This document shows, piece after piece, positions 63,933 through 64,000 of a DNA stretch of 64,000 nucleotides. How positions within the stretch are numbered: position 1 is the first letter of the stretch; each line of letters begins with the position of its first letter. Where the stretch lies: assembly GCA_029253085.1 (NCBI GenBank), contig JAQXAF010000033.1, positions 1 through 64,000 of the forward strand, written 5' to 3'. Source of the DNA: Luminiphilus sp. Its GTDB lineage: Bacteria > Pseudomonadota > Gammaproteobacteria > Pseudomonadales > Halieaceae. The notes under the pieces are model-generated. The model saw only the letters and a program-made list of their open reading frames with translations, was not told the origin of the DNA and did no database searches. The position numbers and the translations under genes were made by a program.

Positions 63933-64000
63933 ATGCAAGATAAACCTACACAAGCAAATACAAGCCAAAAGAAGAGTGAATCAGGGAAGGGTTCTCGCCA
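63933..64000 (+). CDS. 5' end of a truncated ORF (MQDKPTQANTSQKKSESGKGSR...)
   Basis: ATG-initiated frame open to the window end; no recognisable domain. Confidence 0.3.
   Translation, partial: MQDKPTQANTSQKKSESGKGSR

Overview
The window reads as a chromosomal segment of a gammaproteobacterium. The taxon is inferred from gene content and order, with no 16S present. About 1-50.6 kb is dense housekeeping sequence: metG, apbC, dcd, purN/purM, DUF2066, AI-2E/PerM, hda, sppA, dapA/bamC, rsmJ, dapE/dapD/dapC, nth, glnD, map, then rpsB-tsf-pyrH-frr-uppS-cdsA-dxr-rseP-bamA-skp-lpxD-fabZ-lpxA-lpxB-rnhB-dnaE. About 50.6-63.8 kb is an accessory catabolic island: three isochorismatase-fold hydrolases, a RutD-like alpha/beta hydrolase, an HpaB/4-hydroxybutyryl-CoA-dehydratase-like flavoprotein, an MmgE/PrpD protein, a CitE-like lyase, a MaoC hydratase, an acyl-CoA dehydrogenase, an HMG-CoA-lyase-like enzyme, a nitroreductase, a TauD-like dioxygenase, an EamA transporter and a HutC/UTRA-type GntR regulator. 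The strongest new signal is a palindrome, ATGTnCGnACAT(TT), found in four intergenic/promoter positions of this island. In at least three cases it overlaps a -10-like TAwAAT in the same register, which suggests one GntR-controlled regulon for an unassigned pathway. Other points of interest: the flavoprotein lacks two of four [4Fe-4S] ligands of its dehydratase relatives; the RutD-like hydrolase lacks a Ser nucleophile; ribosomal protein S2 has a three-copy 10-aa C-terminal repeat; a PTPS homologue lacks the QueD Cys and sits divergently from an SDR; there is a predicted Nudix lipoprotein, a PqiC-like gene remnant and a possible small RNA with a strong terminator. No tRNA, rRNA, CRISPR array or transposase was recognised.
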